Below are positions 9,467 through 18,492 of a stretch of 64,000 nucleotides of DNA, piece by piece; position 1 is the stretch's first letter; each line of letters opens with the position of its first letter. Origin of the DNA: Marinomonas pollencensis. Its GTDB lineage: Bacteria; Pseudomonadota; Gammaproteobacteria; Pseudomonadales; Marinomonadaceae. Where the stretch lies: positions 86,887 to 150,886 of the forward strand of contig NZ_QUNG01000008.1 of the NCBI RefSeq assembly GCF_003387375.1, written 5' to 3'. Both the position numbers and the translations under genes were made by a program. Below the pieces are notes generated by a model, which saw only the letters and a list, made by a program, of their open reading frames with translations, had not been told where the DNA came from and searched no databases.

Positions 9467-10579
9467 ATGTCAAATGCGGTAATCAGAAAAACGTTGATTT
9501 CTATTGCGGTAGCAGGAGCGGCGACACTGGCTCAGGCAGAAGTGGTAATTGGTGTAGCAGGTCCTCATACAGGGGCTTACGCTGCGTTTGGCGAACAGCT
9601 ATGGAAAGGGGCCGAACAAGCCGCAAAAGATATCAATGCCGCAGGTGGTATTGATGGAGAAATGATCAAGCTGGTCAAAGCAGACGATGCTTGTGAGCCG
9701 AAGCAGGCGGTGTCGGTAGCTAACCGTTTGGTTGACTCAGATGATGCCATCGCTGTGATTGGCCATTTCTGCTCTTCTTCTACTCAACCAGCGTCTAATA
9801 TCTATGCTGAAGCCGGTGTATTAATGGTGACGCCAGCATCAACCAACCCAACCATTACCGATCGTGGTTTGCCCAATGTGTTCCGTGTTTGTGGTCGTGA
9901 TGACCAACAAGGGCAAGTGGCCGCTAGCTATATTGTAGATACCCTGAAAGCCAAACGCGTCGCGATTATTCACGATAAAGACACTTATGGTAAAGGTTTA
10001 GCGGATGCGATGAAGTTGTCGCTGAATAATAAAGGCAGCACAGAAGTGATGTACGAAGGTCTGACCCGAGGTGAAAAAGACTTTAACGCCTTGGTGACAA
10101 AAATTCGTTCTGTGAATGCTGATGTGTTGTATTTTGGTGGCTTACACTCAGAGGCTGGTCCTTTGGTGCGTCAGCTTCGTGAGCAAGGTTCAAAAGCCAT
10201 CTTTATGTCAGGTGATGGTATCGTTTCAGACGAGTTTGTTACGGTTGCCGGTGGTCCACAATATGTTGACGGCGTGATGATGACATTTGGTGCCGACCCA
10301 ATGTCCTATCCAGCGGGTAAGAGTGTGGTCAAAGAATTTCAGGCAAATGGTTATGAACCAGAAGGCTATACCCTGTACTCATACACTGCCATGCAAGTAA
10401 CGGCGGCGGCCTTAAGCCATACTAATTTAGATCCAATTAAAGCCGCTGAATGGTTGCATGCTAATTCAGTGGACACTGTGATGGGGAAAAAGAGCTTTGA
10501 CGAAAAAGGCGACTTAACAGTATCCGATTACGTCATGTATGAGTGGAATGATAAAGGCAAATACATCCAACAAAATTAA
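9467..10579 (+). CDS. livJ: Branched-chain amino-acid ABC transporter, substrate-binding protein
   Basis: Periplasmic binding protein of the Leu/Ile/Val (LivJ/LivK) family, 370 residues from the ATG at 9467, which has AGGAG 9 bp upstream and opens a signal peptide with likely cleavage after LAQA (residue ~24). The mature start VVIGVAGPHTGAYAAFG and the HFCSSSTQPASNIYAEAG region are typical of the type-I fold that binds aliphatic amino acids. It heads the livJHMGF operon and is separated from livH by a 10-bp-stem hairpin that could raise expression of the binding protein over the membrane parts. Exact substrate specificity is not shown by the sequence. Confidence 0.95.
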   Translation: MSNAVIRKTLISIAVAGAATLAQAEVVIGVAGPHTGAYAAFGEQLWKGAEQAAKDINAAGGIDGEMIKLVKADDACEPKQAVSVANRLVDSDDAIAVIGHFCSSSTQPASNIYAEAGVLMVTPASTNPTITDRGLPNVFRVCGRDDQQGQVAASYIVDTLKAKRVAIIHDKDTYGKGLADAMKLSLNNKGSTEVMYEGLTRGEKDFNALVTKIRSVNADVLYFGGLHSEAGPLVRQLREQGSKAIFMSGDGIVSDEFVTVAGGPQYVDGVMMTFGADPMSYPAGKSVVKEFQANGYEPEGYTLYSYTAMQVTAAALSHTNLDPIKAAEWLHANSVDTVMGKKSFDEKGDLTVSDYVMYEWNDKGKYIQQN

Positions 10580-10606
10580 TTTTTTCTGAATTAATTTATT
10601 CAACTG

Positions 10607-10631
10607 CTCGCCGTTGCTAGCCAACGGCGAG
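10607..10631 (+). other. Intercistronic hairpin between livJ and livH
   Basis: A perfect 10-bp GC-rich inverted repeat (CTCGCCGTTG / CAACGGCGAG) with a 5-nt loop. No T-run follows, so it more likely protects the livJ message from 3' decay, or attenuates, than fully terminates. Confidence 0.65.
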
Positions 10632-10666
10632 ACGTTCTTCGATTTACATTCCCGCGAGGTTATACG

Positions 10667-11578
10667 ATGGACATCGTTCTCCAGCAGTTGGTAAACGGCC
10701 TGACCCTTGGCTCTGTTTATGGGCTTATAGCAATCGGCTACACCATGGTGTACGGCATTATTGGCATGATTAACTTCGCCCATGGCGATGTTTACATGGT
10801 TTCTGCTTATCTCACTGCCATATCAATCGCACTACTCACTTTTTTTGGTGTGCAATCTTTTCCTTTTATCATCTTTGGCGCCTTGGTTTTCACCATAGTC
10901 ATTACCGGAGCCTATGGCTGGGTAATTGAGCGTGTAGCTTATCGCCCCTTGCGTAACTCAAGTCGTTTATCGGTGTTGATCTCCGCCATCGGTATGTCTT
11001 TGATATTGCAAAACTACGTACAGTTGAGCCAAGGGCCAAACCAGCAGGGTGTGCCTACCTTACTCAGTGGGGCATTTCGTTTTTATGTGGGTGATGGCTT
11101 TGTGCAAATCACCTATATGAAAGTGATGATACTGCTGATCGCGTTCACGGGGATGGCGGTACTGACTTATATTATCCAGAAAACAAAACTGGGTCGTATG
11201 TGTCGAGCTACCCAACAAGACCGCAAGATGGCCTCTATTTTGGGGATAGATACCGATAAAGTTATCTCCTCTGTCTTTGTGATTGGTTCCGCTATGGCCG
11301 CACTAGCCGGCGTATTAGTGACCCTTGATTACGGCGCTTTTGATTTCTACATTGGTTTCATCATGGGAATCAAAGCCTTTACGGCTGCGGTGCTTGGCGG
11401 TATTGGTTCACTACCAGGGGCTATGCTGGGAGGCATTATCTTGGGGCTTTCTGAGTCCTTGTTCGCAGGCTTGGTAAGTTCAGATTATAAAGATGTGTTT
11501 TCTTTCTCTTTGTTAGTGCTGATTTTGATTATTCGTCCAAGTGGCCTATTAGGCAAACCAGCAGTGGAGAAAGTATAG
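10667..11578 (+). CDS. livH: Branched-chain amino-acid ABC transporter permease LivH
   Basis: Inner-membrane permease of the LivH family, 303 residues with about eight hydrophobic segments. The N terminus (LQQLVNGLTLGSVYGLIAIGYTMVYGIIGMINFAHG, residues 6-41) is characteristic, and the cytoplasmic coupling segment with GRMCRATQQDRKMASILGI lies near residues 180-198. It pairs with LivM to form the channel and takes solute from LivJ. GAGGT precedes the ATG at 10667. The stop codon is directly followed by the livM ATG with no gap. Confidence 0.95.
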   Translation: MDIVLQQLVNGLTLGSVYGLIAIGYTMVYGIIGMINFAHGDVYMVSAYLTAISIALLTFFGVQSFPFIIFGALVFTIVITGAYGWVIERVAYRPLRNSSRLSVLISAIGMSLILQNYVQLSQGPNQQGVPTLLSGAFRFYVGDGFVQITYMKVMILLIAFTGMAVLTYIIQKTKLGRMCRATQQDRKMASILGIDTDKVISSVFVIGSAMAALAGVLVTLDYGAFDFYIGFIMGIKAFTAAVLGGIGSLPGAMLGGIILGLSESLFAGLVSSDYKDVFSFSLLVLILIIRPSGLLGKPAVEKV

Positions 11579-12853
11579 ATGAGTCAAACAGCAGGTATGA
11601 ATTATAAGCAATGCTTCACTGATGCCGTGGTTGCTGCCTTGATGGCATTGGTGGTGTTTGGCCCTATTATGGGGGTCGTTCTGGATGGCTATAAATTCGA
11701 CATCGATTTTCAGCGCGTGGCGGTGATTGTTGCCTTGGTATTTGTTGGTCGTTTGATTATGTCTTACTATTTTCAGACCGAGAAAGGTAAGGCGATGATC
11801 TTCAAGTACGCCAGCAACCATGACGGCGTAACGGTTAATCCGCCGCATTTTAAATCGAAAATGATCTGGGTTATTCCGTTGGTAATGATAATTGGTTTTC
11901 TGATCCCCTTTGTGGCATCGAAATACATTCTTACGGTACTGATATTAGGCCTGATCTATGTCCTATTAGGACTTGGTTTGAATATCGTAGTGGGCTTGGC
12001 TGGCTTGTTAGACCTAGGTTTCGTTGGCTTTTATGCAATCGGCGCTTATGCCCTAGCCCTAGGTTATGAGAATTTGGGGTTAGGCTTTTGGTCAATGTTG
12101 CCCATAGCGGCCATTGCCGCGGCGTTTGCTGGGGCCATATTGGGCTTTCCGGTGCTGCGAATGCATGGCGATTACCTGGCTATTGTGACCCTGGGTTTTG
12201 GTGAAATCATTCGTTTGGTACTCACCAACTGGGTATCCTTAACCCATGGCCCGAATGGTATCTCGGCACCGTTACCGACCTTCTTTGGTTTAGAGTTCAA
12301 GCGGCGTTCCGCCAGTGGTGAAACCTTCCATGAGTTTTTTAACCTGCCTTACGATTCCGGTTACAAATACATGTTCGTGTACTTGGTGCTGTTTATTGTG
12401 GTGTGGGCGGTTCTTTTTATTAAGCATCGTTTGGTTAAAATGCCTATTGGTCGTGCTTGGGAAGCGCTGCGCGAAGACGAAATTGCTTGTCGTTCTTTGG
12501 GCTTGAACCATGTGTTAGTAAAGCTATCTGCTTTTATGTTGGGGGCTTCTACCGCCGGTTTAGCGGGGGTTTTCTTTGCTACATACCAAGGTTTTGTGAG
12601 CCCTTCATCATTTACTTTCTTCGAATCTGCTCTGATTCTCGCGATTGTTGTACTCGGGGGTATGGGATCAACATTGGGGGTGGTGATTGCCGCTTTCTGT
12701 TTGACCGTATTGCCTGAGATGTTAAGGGAAGTGGCCGAGTTCCGAGTCTTGATATTCGGTATTTTGATGGTTGTGATGATGATTTGGAAACCTCGCGGTC
12801 TCGTTCGTGTGACCCGAAATGGTTTTGCTGCGAGAGAAGGGGCAGTTAAATGA
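11579..12853 (+). CDS. livM: Branched-chain amino-acid ABC transporter permease LivM
   Basis: Inner-membrane permease of the LivM family, 424 residues. It has an N-terminal extension of roughly 100 residues, including two hydrophobic segments, before the conserved core ILGLIYVLLGLGLNIVVGLAGLLDLG, as in the longer proteobacterial LivM proteins. The coupling motif GRAWEALREDEIACRSLGLN lies near residues 290-309. It starts on the base after the livH stop and overlaps livG by 4 bp (ATGA), so livHMG should be translated together. Confidence 0.95.
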   Translation: MSQTAGMNYKQCFTDAVVAALMALVVFGPIMGVVLDGYKFDIDFQRVAVIVALVFVGRLIMSYYFQTEKGKAMIFKYASNHDGVTVNPPHFKSKMIWVIPLVMIIGFLIPFVASKYILTVLILGLIYVLLGLGLNIVVGLAGLLDLGFVGFYAIGAYALALGYENLGLGFWSMLPIAAIAAAFAGAILGFPVLRMHGDYLAIVTLGFGEIIRLVLTNWVSLTHGPNGISAPLPTFFGLEFKRRSASGETFHEFFNLPYDSGYKYMFVYLVLFIVVWAVLFIKHRLVKMPIGRAWEALREDEIACRSLGLNHVLVKLSAFMLGASTAGLAGVFFATYQGFVSPSSFTFFESALILAIVVLGGMGSTLGVVIAAFCLTVLPEMLREVAEFRVLIFGILMVVMMIWKPRGLVRVTRNGFAAREGAVK

Positions 12854-13731
12854 GCCAAGAAAACATCCTTAAAGTAGAAAACTTGGTTATGCACTTTGGT
12901 GGGATTAAAGCCCTTAATGATGTGACCTTTGATATAAAACGTGGTTCGGTATCGGCTCTAATTGGTCCCAATGGCGCCGGTAAAACAACAGTATTCAATT
13001 GTTTGACGGGGTTTTATAAAGCCACAGGGGGCAACATTATGTTGTCCGCTAATGGCAAAGAAACCAGTGTGATTAAAGTCTTGGGTGAGCCCTTCATGAT
13101 GACCGACTTTATTTCACCTGTCGCCTTTATTCAGCGCTTAAAATACAAGATGTTTGGCGGATCGCATCTGGTCAACCGTGCTGGCTTATCGCGAACCTTT
13201 CAAAACATTCGTCTGTTTAAAGAAATGTCGGTGGTAGAGAACCTGTTGGTGGCCCAGCACATGCGGGTCAATCGCAATCTGATGGGGGGGATTTTAAATA
13301 CTAAGGCCTATCAATTAGCGGAAGAGGAAGCCTTAGAGCGTGCTTTTTATTGGCTCGGCGTGGTGGATCTGGTGGATTTTGCCAACCGTTTAGCTGGCGA
13401 GCTTTCCTACGGTCAACAACGGCGCTTAGAAATTGCTCGAGCCATGTGTACCAACCCAGAAATTGTCTGTCTTGATGAACCCGCGGCGGGGTTAAACCCG
13501 TCAGAAACCGAAGCCTTAACGAAAATGATCCGTGTGTTGCGCGATGAGCATAAGACCACTGTCTTGTTGATCGAGCATGATATGGGCATGGTGATGGATA
13601 TTTCGGATTATATTGTTGTACTTGATCATGGTGAAGTGATTGCCGATGGCGGTCCGGATGATATTAAGAGTAATCCAAAAGTAATTGCTGCTTATCTCGG
13701 GGCAGAAGAAGGCGAAGAGGTGACCTTATGA
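12850..13731 (+). CDS. livG: Branched-chain amino-acid ABC transporter ATP-binding protein LivG
   Basis: ATPase subunit, 293 residues. Walker A is GPNGAGKTT (residues ~38-46), the signature is LSYGQQRRLEIARAM, Walker B is IVCLDEPAAGLNP and the switch region is LIEHDMG. Between Walker A and the Q-loop (SRTFQNIRLF) there is a segment of about 30-35 extra residues (roughly 75-108, SPVAFIQRLKYKMFGGS) compared with the usual ~255-residue LivG, giving a longer protein. Start overlaps the livM end by 4 bp and the end overlaps livF by 4 bp. Confidence 0.94.
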   Translation: MSQENILKVENLVMHFGGIKALNDVTFDIKRGSVSALIGPNGAGKTTVFNCLTGFYKATGGNIMLSANGKETSVIKVLGEPFMMTDFISPVAFIQRLKYKMFGGSHLVNRAGLSRTFQNIRLFKEMSVVENLLVAQHMRVNRNLMGGILNTKAYQLAEEEALERAFYWLGVVDLVDFANRLAGELSYGQQRRLEIARAMCTNPEIVCLDEPAAGLNPSETEALTKMIRVLRDEHKTTVLLIEHDMGMVMDISDYIVVLDHGEVIADGGPDDIKSNPKVIAAYLGAEEGEEVTL

Positions 13732-14441
13732 CAACACTGATGGAATTTAAAGAAGTGGATGTCCATTACGGTCCAATCCAAGCATTGAAGAAAGTCTCAC
13801 TAACGGTAGATGAAGGTGAAATTGTCACCATGATCGGAGCCAATGGCGCAGGTAAGTCGACCTTATTGATGTCTATTTTTGGTCAGCCACGAATTTCTAG
13901 TGGTGAAATCATCTATCGGGGTGAAGATATTTCCCAGAAATCAGCCCATTATGTGGCGTCCCATGGTTTGGCTCAATCACCAGAAGGGCGGCGTATATTT
14001 CCAAGTATGTCGGTTGAAGAAAACCTGCTCATGGGCACCATCCCAATTGGTATGCAGCACGCGGATGAGGACATGAAGCGTATGTTTGAGTTATTTCCGC
14101 GACTTGAAGAGCGGCGTAATCAGCGAGCCTCTACTATGTCTGGCGGTGAGCAACAAATGCTGGCCATTGCGCGCGCGTTAATGAGTCGACCTAAGCTCTT
14201 GTTATTGGATGAACCCAGCTTGGGTTTGGCACCGATTATTGTTAAGCAAATTTTTGAAATACTCAAAGATGTCGCCAGCACAGGTATGACCATCTTCTTG
14301 GTGGAGCAAAATGCCAACCACGCATTAAAACTGGCAGATCGTGGCTATGTGATGGTAAATGGTGAAATTCGTTTAACCGGCACTGGGGCAGAGCTACTGC
14401 TCAATCCAGAAGTCCGTGAGGCGTATTTGGGCGGCCATTAG
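13728..14441 (+). CDS. livF: Branched-chain amino-acid ABC transporter ATP-binding protein LivF
   Basis: Second ATPase subunit, 237 residues, the usual length. Walker A GANGAGKST is near residues 36-44, the Q-loop region SPEGRRIFPSMSVEENL follows, then signature MSGGEQQMLAIARAL, Walker B LLLLDEPSLGLAP and the H-loop LVEQN (Gln in place of the switch His, as is usual in LivF). It closes the livJHMGF operon and is followed by a strong terminator 26 bp after its stop. Confidence 0.95.
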   Translation: MTTLMEFKEVDVHYGPIQALKKVSLTVDEGEIVTMIGANGAGKSTLLMSIFGQPRISSGEIIYRGEDISQKSAHYVASHGLAQSPEGRRIFPSMSVEENLLMGTIPIGMQHADEDMKRMFELFPRLEERRNQRASTMSGGEQQMLAIARALMSRPKLLLLDEPSLGLAPIIVKQIFEILKDVASTGMTIFLVEQNANHALKLADRGYVMVNGEIRLTGTGAELLLNPEVREAYLGGH

Positions 14442-14466
14442 CCTTTTGCTTAAAGGCTGAGTGAGC

Positions 14467-14507
14467 AAAAATGGCGAATCTTATCGGCTAAGATTCGCCA
14501 TTTTTTT
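14467..14507 (+). terminator. Rho-independent terminator after livF
   Basis: A perfect 17-bp stem (outer A5/T5 pairs, GGCGAATCTTA core) with the loop TCGGC and a run of seven T. It can also serve the convergent tsaC gene, as the left arm starts with an A-run. Confidence 0.92.
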
Positions 14508-14542
14508 GGACTGCAGCAAAACCGTATCGCTTCGCGTGGCGA

Positions 14543-15100
14543 TTAAGCTCTAAATAACGTATCACTTAATAGATCTTTCACTTGTGATGGCTGGCTATTG
14601 CCACCGAGAGGGGCATCATAGATAGCATCAATGCCGTCACCAAAGTAAGCGATCACTTCTTCTTTTGACATGGCAGGGTCAAGTCCAGCCGGGTTGGCAG
14701 AGGTAGAAACGAGAGTGCCATTAAAGGCCGCACAAAGGGCTTGGACGGGCGCGTGTTGTGATAAACGGATCGCCACACTGGCGTGCTGACCTCGGACCCA
14801 TGGCGGGGTAATTTGCGTATCAGGTACTACCCAAGAAGTAGGAATAGCCGTTTTGCTGATTAGCCGCTCCGCCGCTTCTGTGGTTAATGTCTCAGTCCAA
14901 GGGGCTAATTGGGCGGCGTTGCCTGCGACCAAAATCAGGCCCTTTTCAATTGCTCGAGACTTTAAACTAAGAATTTTTTTGACCGCTGATTCATTAAATG
15001 GGTCACAGCCTAAGCCCCAAACGGCTTCAGTTGGGTAGGCGATAACGCCACCTTGGCGCACAATATCGGCAAGTTGTGTTGGGGAATGTATCAGTTTCAT
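14543..15100 (-). CDS. tsaC: Threonylcarbamoyl-AMP synthase
   Basis: Sua5/YrdC-family enzyme of 185 residues, close to the 190 of E. coli TsaC. It makes threonylcarbamoyl-AMP from threonine, bicarbonate and ATP, the first step of t6A37 tRNA modification. The conserved [13 protein letters not shown] (residues ~22-34), the [14 protein letters not shown] segment with the basic substrate-binding residues, and STSANPAG near residue 133 are visible. There is no C-terminal Sua5 domain, so it is the short YrdC/TsaC form. It stands alone on the minus strand, convergent with livF. Confidence 0.93.
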   Translation of the reverse strand: MKLIHSPTQLADIVRQGGVIAYPTEAVWGLGCDPFNESAVKKILSLKSRAIEKGLILVAGNAAQLAPWTETLTTEAAERLISKTAIPTSWVVPDTQITPPWVRGQHASVAIRLSQHAPVQALCAAFNGTLVSTSANPAGLDPAMSKEEVIAYFGDGIDAIYDAPLGGNSQPSQVKDLLSDTLFRA

Positions 15101-15241
15101 GAAAGGTCACTCTGACAGGGAAATGAAAAACGTCAGGGGGAATTTTAAGGGTATTTATGAACAGGAGCCAGAAAGTAAGGCCGATTAAGAAAAATTAATC
15201 AGCCTCGATCCCAACTTAATGACTGGCAAGCGTATTAAGGC

Positions 15242-15622
15242 TTACTTTAGGGCGTTGATTTTGGCTTTGATGTCAGCGATCTTACTTTCCATGACTTTTT
15301 CTAGGTGCTCTAGCTCAACAATAAGGTCTTCTTTAGAGACTCTCGCTTCTTGTTGCTTGCCAACAATTTTTTCTAGCTCTTCTAAAGCACGAACCACAAT
15401 CAAAGAAGGTTCTTGTACTTGGCGGTAAGTTTGTTGTCCGCCATCGGCTAAAACTGTTTTTGTAGAGCGACCAAATTTAAACTTTTTACTTTTTGGTAAT
15501 AAAGAGCCTTTCTCACGACGGTAATATACTTTTAAAACATCTTGCCCATTTTCATATCGAAGAGTGAATTTTTCGATGTTTTCTGTACTAGTGATGCCCA
15601 TAGATTCAAGCGTTGGATACAT
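15242..15622 (-). CDS. UPF0325/DUF3461 family protein (YaeH-like)
   Basis: A 126-residue small protein that matches the YaeH (UPF0325) family through its whole length: the start MYPTLESMGIT, the central KFKFGRSTKTVLADG with VQEPS after it, and a C-terminal helix rich in Glu/Lys. No function is established for the family. It has no signal peptide or membrane segment. It is a single gene between tsaC and ntrC on the same strand, with about 140 bp on each side. Confidence 0.85.
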   Translation of the reverse strand: MYPTLESMGITSTENIEKFTLRYENGQDVLKVYYRREKGSLLPKSKKFKFGRSTKTVLADGGQQTYRQVQEPSLIVVRALEELEKIVGKQQEARVSKEDLIVELEHLEKVMESKIADIKAKINALK

Positions 15623-15704
15623 AGCAAAGTCCTATTTAATGTTTGTTATTAATTAGTATGGGATTGTTATGTTCAAAAGCAAGGGCAAACGATAAGAAAA
15701 TTGA

Positions 15705-15756
15705 GATGGCGCAGGGAATTGGCAATCAATGATGCCAAGTGTTTTCTGCCGCCATC
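15705..15756 (-). terminator. Long imperfect hairpin after ntrC
   Basis: Outer arms GATGGCGCAG and CTGCCGCCATC pair with one bulge, and inner arms TTGGCA/TGCCAA pair within. It lies directly downstream of the ntrC stop codon; the minus-strand tail is TCAATTTTCTT, so it may end the ntrBC message. Confidence 0.4.
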
Positions 15757-15769
15757 TGCTAGTGGAAAA

Positions 15770-17203
15770 TTAATCTTCTTCTTGCTCAGTATTATCTATT
15801 CCTAGCTCTTTTATTTTCCGGGTGAGGGTGTTTCTGCCCCAGCCTAATAATAATGAAGCGTCTCGGCGTCGCCCTGCGGTATGGGCTAATGCCGTTTCAA
15901 TCATGATCCGCTCAAACTTAGGCACGGCTTGCTCTAAAATGCCTTTTTGGCCACTGGCTAGGGCGCTATCTACCCAGCTCTTAAGAGCATCTTCCCAAGA
16001 ACCAAAAGGTTGCTCGCTAGGGGCTTCGGATAATAGTTCTGGTGGTAAATCTTCGACTAAGACTTCACGCCCAGATGCCATTACGATTAGCCATCGGCAG
16101 GTATTTTCAAGTTGTCGGACATTACCAGGCCAATCAAGTCTGGTGAGATAGTTTTCTGTTTCCTTGCTGAGCAGTTTAGGCTCTACCGCCAGCTCTTCTG
16201 CAGCACGGCTTAAAAAGTGGCGTGCCAGTTTAGGAATATCTTCACGTCGCTCTGCCAATTTAGGTAAATGAATACGGATGACATTTAAACGATGGAATAA
16301 ATCTTCTCGAAACGAACCTTTTAATACCAAACCTTCTAAGTTTTGGTGCGTTGCAGCAATAATACGAACATCCACTTTAACAGGCGTATGGCCACCCACA
16401 CGGTAAAATTCCCCATCGGCTAAAACTCGCAATAGTCGAGTTTGCGTTTCGGCAGGCATGTCACCGATTTCATCAAGGAATAAGGTGCCGCCATTGGCTT
16501 GTTCGAAACGGCCGCGTCGTTGGGTATTGGCACCGGTGAAAGCGCCTTTCTCATGGCCAAATAACTCAGACTCGATCAAATCGTGGGGAATAGCCGCCAT
16601 ATTGAGAGCAATAAAGGGGTTGGCCGCCCTTGGGCTGTGAGTGTGCAAGGCTTGAGCGACCAGCTCCTTACCGGTTCCCGATTCTCCGTTAATCAGCACG
16701 GTAATATTGGAATTGGCTAAGCGACCAATGGCACGAAACACTTCTTGCATGGCAGGTGCTTCACCAATAATGTCTTTGTCTACCTGAGTTTCAACTTCTT
16801 CGGTGGTTTCTTCAATGCTAGGCATGGCGTTTTGGTGGTGTAAAATCGCGCGCTTTACTAGGCTGACGGCTTCTTCTACATCAAAAGGTTTCGGTAAATA
16901 CTCAAACGCACCGCCCTGATAAGATGCAACCGCGCTTTCTAAGTCAGAATGCGCCGTCATAATGATGACAGGCAAGTGCGGGTGATCATTTTGTAACTTG
17001 TTCAACAGGGTTAAGCCATCCATGCCAGGCATGCGAATGTCACTGATGATTGCGCTGGGTTGTTCTTGGTCAATCAGGTCCACTAAGTGTTCGGCGGACT
17101 CAAACAGACGGCAATGGATCCCTTCTTGTTCTAAGGTTTTTTCTAGTACCCAGCGAATCGATCTGTCGTCATCTACAATCCAGACGGTCTCGTGTTGTGT
17201 CAT
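15770..17203 (-). CDS. ntrC: Nitrogen regulation response regulator NtrC
   Basis: A 477-residue sigma-54 enhancer-binding protein. The receiver domain (1-120) has Asp55 in SDIRMPGMDG as the phosphorylation site, with acidic DDD at 11-13. The AAA+ domain (about 140-375) has Walker A GESGTGKE and the sigma-54-contacting loop GAFTGA. A Fis-type helix-turn-helix is at the C terminus (GRRRDASLLLGWGRNTLTRKI). Phosphorylated by NtrB under nitrogen limitation, it activates glnA and transport genes. Its start overlaps the ntrB stop by 4 bp. Predicted target sites in this window precede livJ and ntrB. Confidence 0.97.
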   Translation of the reverse strand: MTQHETVWIVDDDRSIRWVLEKTLEQEGIHCRLFESAEHLVDLIDQEQPSAIISDIRMPGMDGLTLLNKLQNDHPHLPVIIMTAHSDLESAVASYQGGAFEYLPKPFDVEEAVSLVKRAILHHQNAMPSIEETTEEVETQVDKDIIGEAPAMQEVFRAIGRLANSNITVLINGESGTGKELVAQALHTHSPRAANPFIALNMAAIPHDLIESELFGHEKGAFTGANTQRRGRFEQANGGTLFLDEIGDMPAETQTRLLRVLADGEFYRVGGHTPVKVDVRIIAATHQNLEGLVLKGSFREDLFHRLNVIRIHLPKLAERREDIPKLARHFLSRAAEELAVEPKLLSKETENYLTRLDWPGNVRQLENTCRWLIVMASGREVLVEDLPPELLSEAPSEQPFGSWEDALKSWVDSALASGQKGILEQAVPKFERIMIETALAHTAGRRRDASLLLGWGRNTLTRKIKELGIDNTEQEED

Positions 17204-18285
17204 ATGTCTTTCTCCTTGCCTAGGGCCCGCGTCTCAATAGGAATTAAAATATTAAATTCGGTGTTATGTGGCTGGCTCTGGCACTCGATAATGCCGTTAT
17301 GTTGGTGGATAACGGATTGGGAAATTGACAGCCCAAGTCCAGTGCCATCAGCGCGACCGCTAACCATTGGGTAAAATAGAGTTTTTAATAACGCTTCCGG
17401 AATGCCAGGACCATTATCAATAATGCTGACTTTGCAGACTAAACGATGGCGTTTTGCGCCTATGGTGAACTGTCGTAATGCTCGTGTTACGAAACGAATT
17501 TGTCTGTGAGGGTTGTCGTCTTGCTCCAATAAAACCTGCATTGCATTGCGGGAAACATTGAGTAGGGCTTGGATTAATTGAGATTCATCGCCCACAATAT
17601 CAGGGATGCTTGGGTCATAGTCACGCACAATATCAATCAAACCTTCTGATTCAACCTGGATCAGTTGTTTGACGCGTTCAATCACCCGATGGATATTCAA
17701 CTCTTTTGTTTTTGGTAGCTGACGAGGGCCGAGTAAGCGGTCGACCAGATCACGCAGGCGATCTGATTCTTCGATAATAACCTGGGTGTAGTCTTTCAAT
17801 GCTTCGTCGGTAAAGGCGCGGCTTATCAATTGCGCCGCTCCTCGAATACCACCCAATGGGTTTTTAATTTCGTGGGCCAGATTGCGCACCAATTCTTTAC
17901 TGGTTTGATGGTTGGCAATCAGTTCATCCTCTAGAGATATGCGTTTCATACGGTCTCTAGGGTAAAGCTCAATCAGCAGGCTGTCGGTGGTGTTAATGGT
18001 GCCGATAACAGGCGTTACCGTGTAATCGCAAAATAACTTTTTGCCGTTGGCTATTTCAACTTCCGCTTCCCGTTTGGTAAACGGGTGGCCGGATTCTATC
18101 GCGTTAAACAAAGACGCGACACTGGCTTCATCTTCACGGAACACTACCCCTAGTTCCTGACCATAAATGCGCTTACGGCTAATGGCCAATAGCATTTCAG
18201 CTGCTGGGTTTAAATATTCAATATTCAGCTCGCGGTCTACTTGTACCACAGCCGTTGATAAACGATCTATTAATAAGCTATACAC
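17200..18285 (-). CDS. ntrB: Nitrogen regulation sensor histidine kinase NtrB
   Basis: A 361-residue cytoplasmic sensor kinase. It has an N-terminal PAS domain (about 5-110), the phospho-acceptor His138 in the H-box LAHEIKNPLGGIRG, an N-box with NVSRNAMQ, and the ATP-lid motifs DNGPGIP and GTGLGLSISQ. There is no membrane segment. It phosphorylates NtrC when PII is uridylylated and dephosphorylates it in nitrogen excess. It overlaps ntrC by 4 bp and lies 207 bp downstream of glnA on the same strand; a terminator and an NtrC-like site lie between, so it is probably transcribed mainly from its own promoter. Confidence 0.97.
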   Translation of the reverse strand: MYSLLIDRLSTAVVQVDRELNIEYLNPAAEMLLAISRKRIYGQELGVVFREDEASVASLFNAIESGHPFTKREAEVEIANGKKLFCDYTVTPVIGTINTTDSLLIELYPRDRMKRISLEDELIANHQTSKELVRNLAHEIKNPLGGIRGAAQLISRAFTDEALKDYTQVIIEESDRLRDLVDRLLGPRQLPKTKELNIHRVIERVKQLIQVESEGLIDIVRDYDPSIPDIVGDESQLIQALLNVSRNAMQVLLEQDDNPHRQIRFVTRALRQFTIGAKRHRLVCKVSIIDNGPGIPEALLKTLFYPMVSGRADGTGLGLSISQSVIHQHNGIIECQSQPHNTEFNILIPIETRALGKEKDI

Positions 18286-18391
18286 AGTCGTGCCTCTTTA
18301 GTGACTCTAATGGACTGCAAAATACGAACCAACAATGTGCCATAAAGAAGACTGATTTCATTGGGTATTTCCAGAGTCTATAAAGGTATTG

Positions 18392-18408
18392 TGCTCTGTT
18401 TTGGTGCA
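18392..18408 (-). promoter_or_regulatory. NtrC-like site between glnA and ntrB
   Basis: On the plus strand TGCTCTGTTTTGGTGCA fits TGCACY-N5-RGTGCA with one mismatch and the exact 17-bp length. It lies about 107 bp upstream of the ntrB start codon, a position suited to autoregulation of ntrBC. Confidence 0.5.
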
Positions 18409-18434
18409 ACTATAAATATATGTTTTTTTCGAGG

Positions 18435-18467
18435 GCAAAAAAAAGCCCCAAATTGAATCGGGGCTTT
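18435..18467 (-). terminator. Rho-independent terminator after glnA
   Basis: On the minus strand AAAGCCCC and GGGGCTTT form an 8-bp stem around a 10-nt loop, and a T-run follows the right arm. It lies 25 bp past the glnA stop. Confidence 0.88.
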
Positions 18468-18492
18468 GCTTTGTCTTTATGGCTTTCTACAT

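Noticed and set aside
12361..12894. Minus-strand frame of 177 codons opposite livM
   Set aside because: It is the reverse of a clear permease gene, shows no known motif and has no ribosome site.
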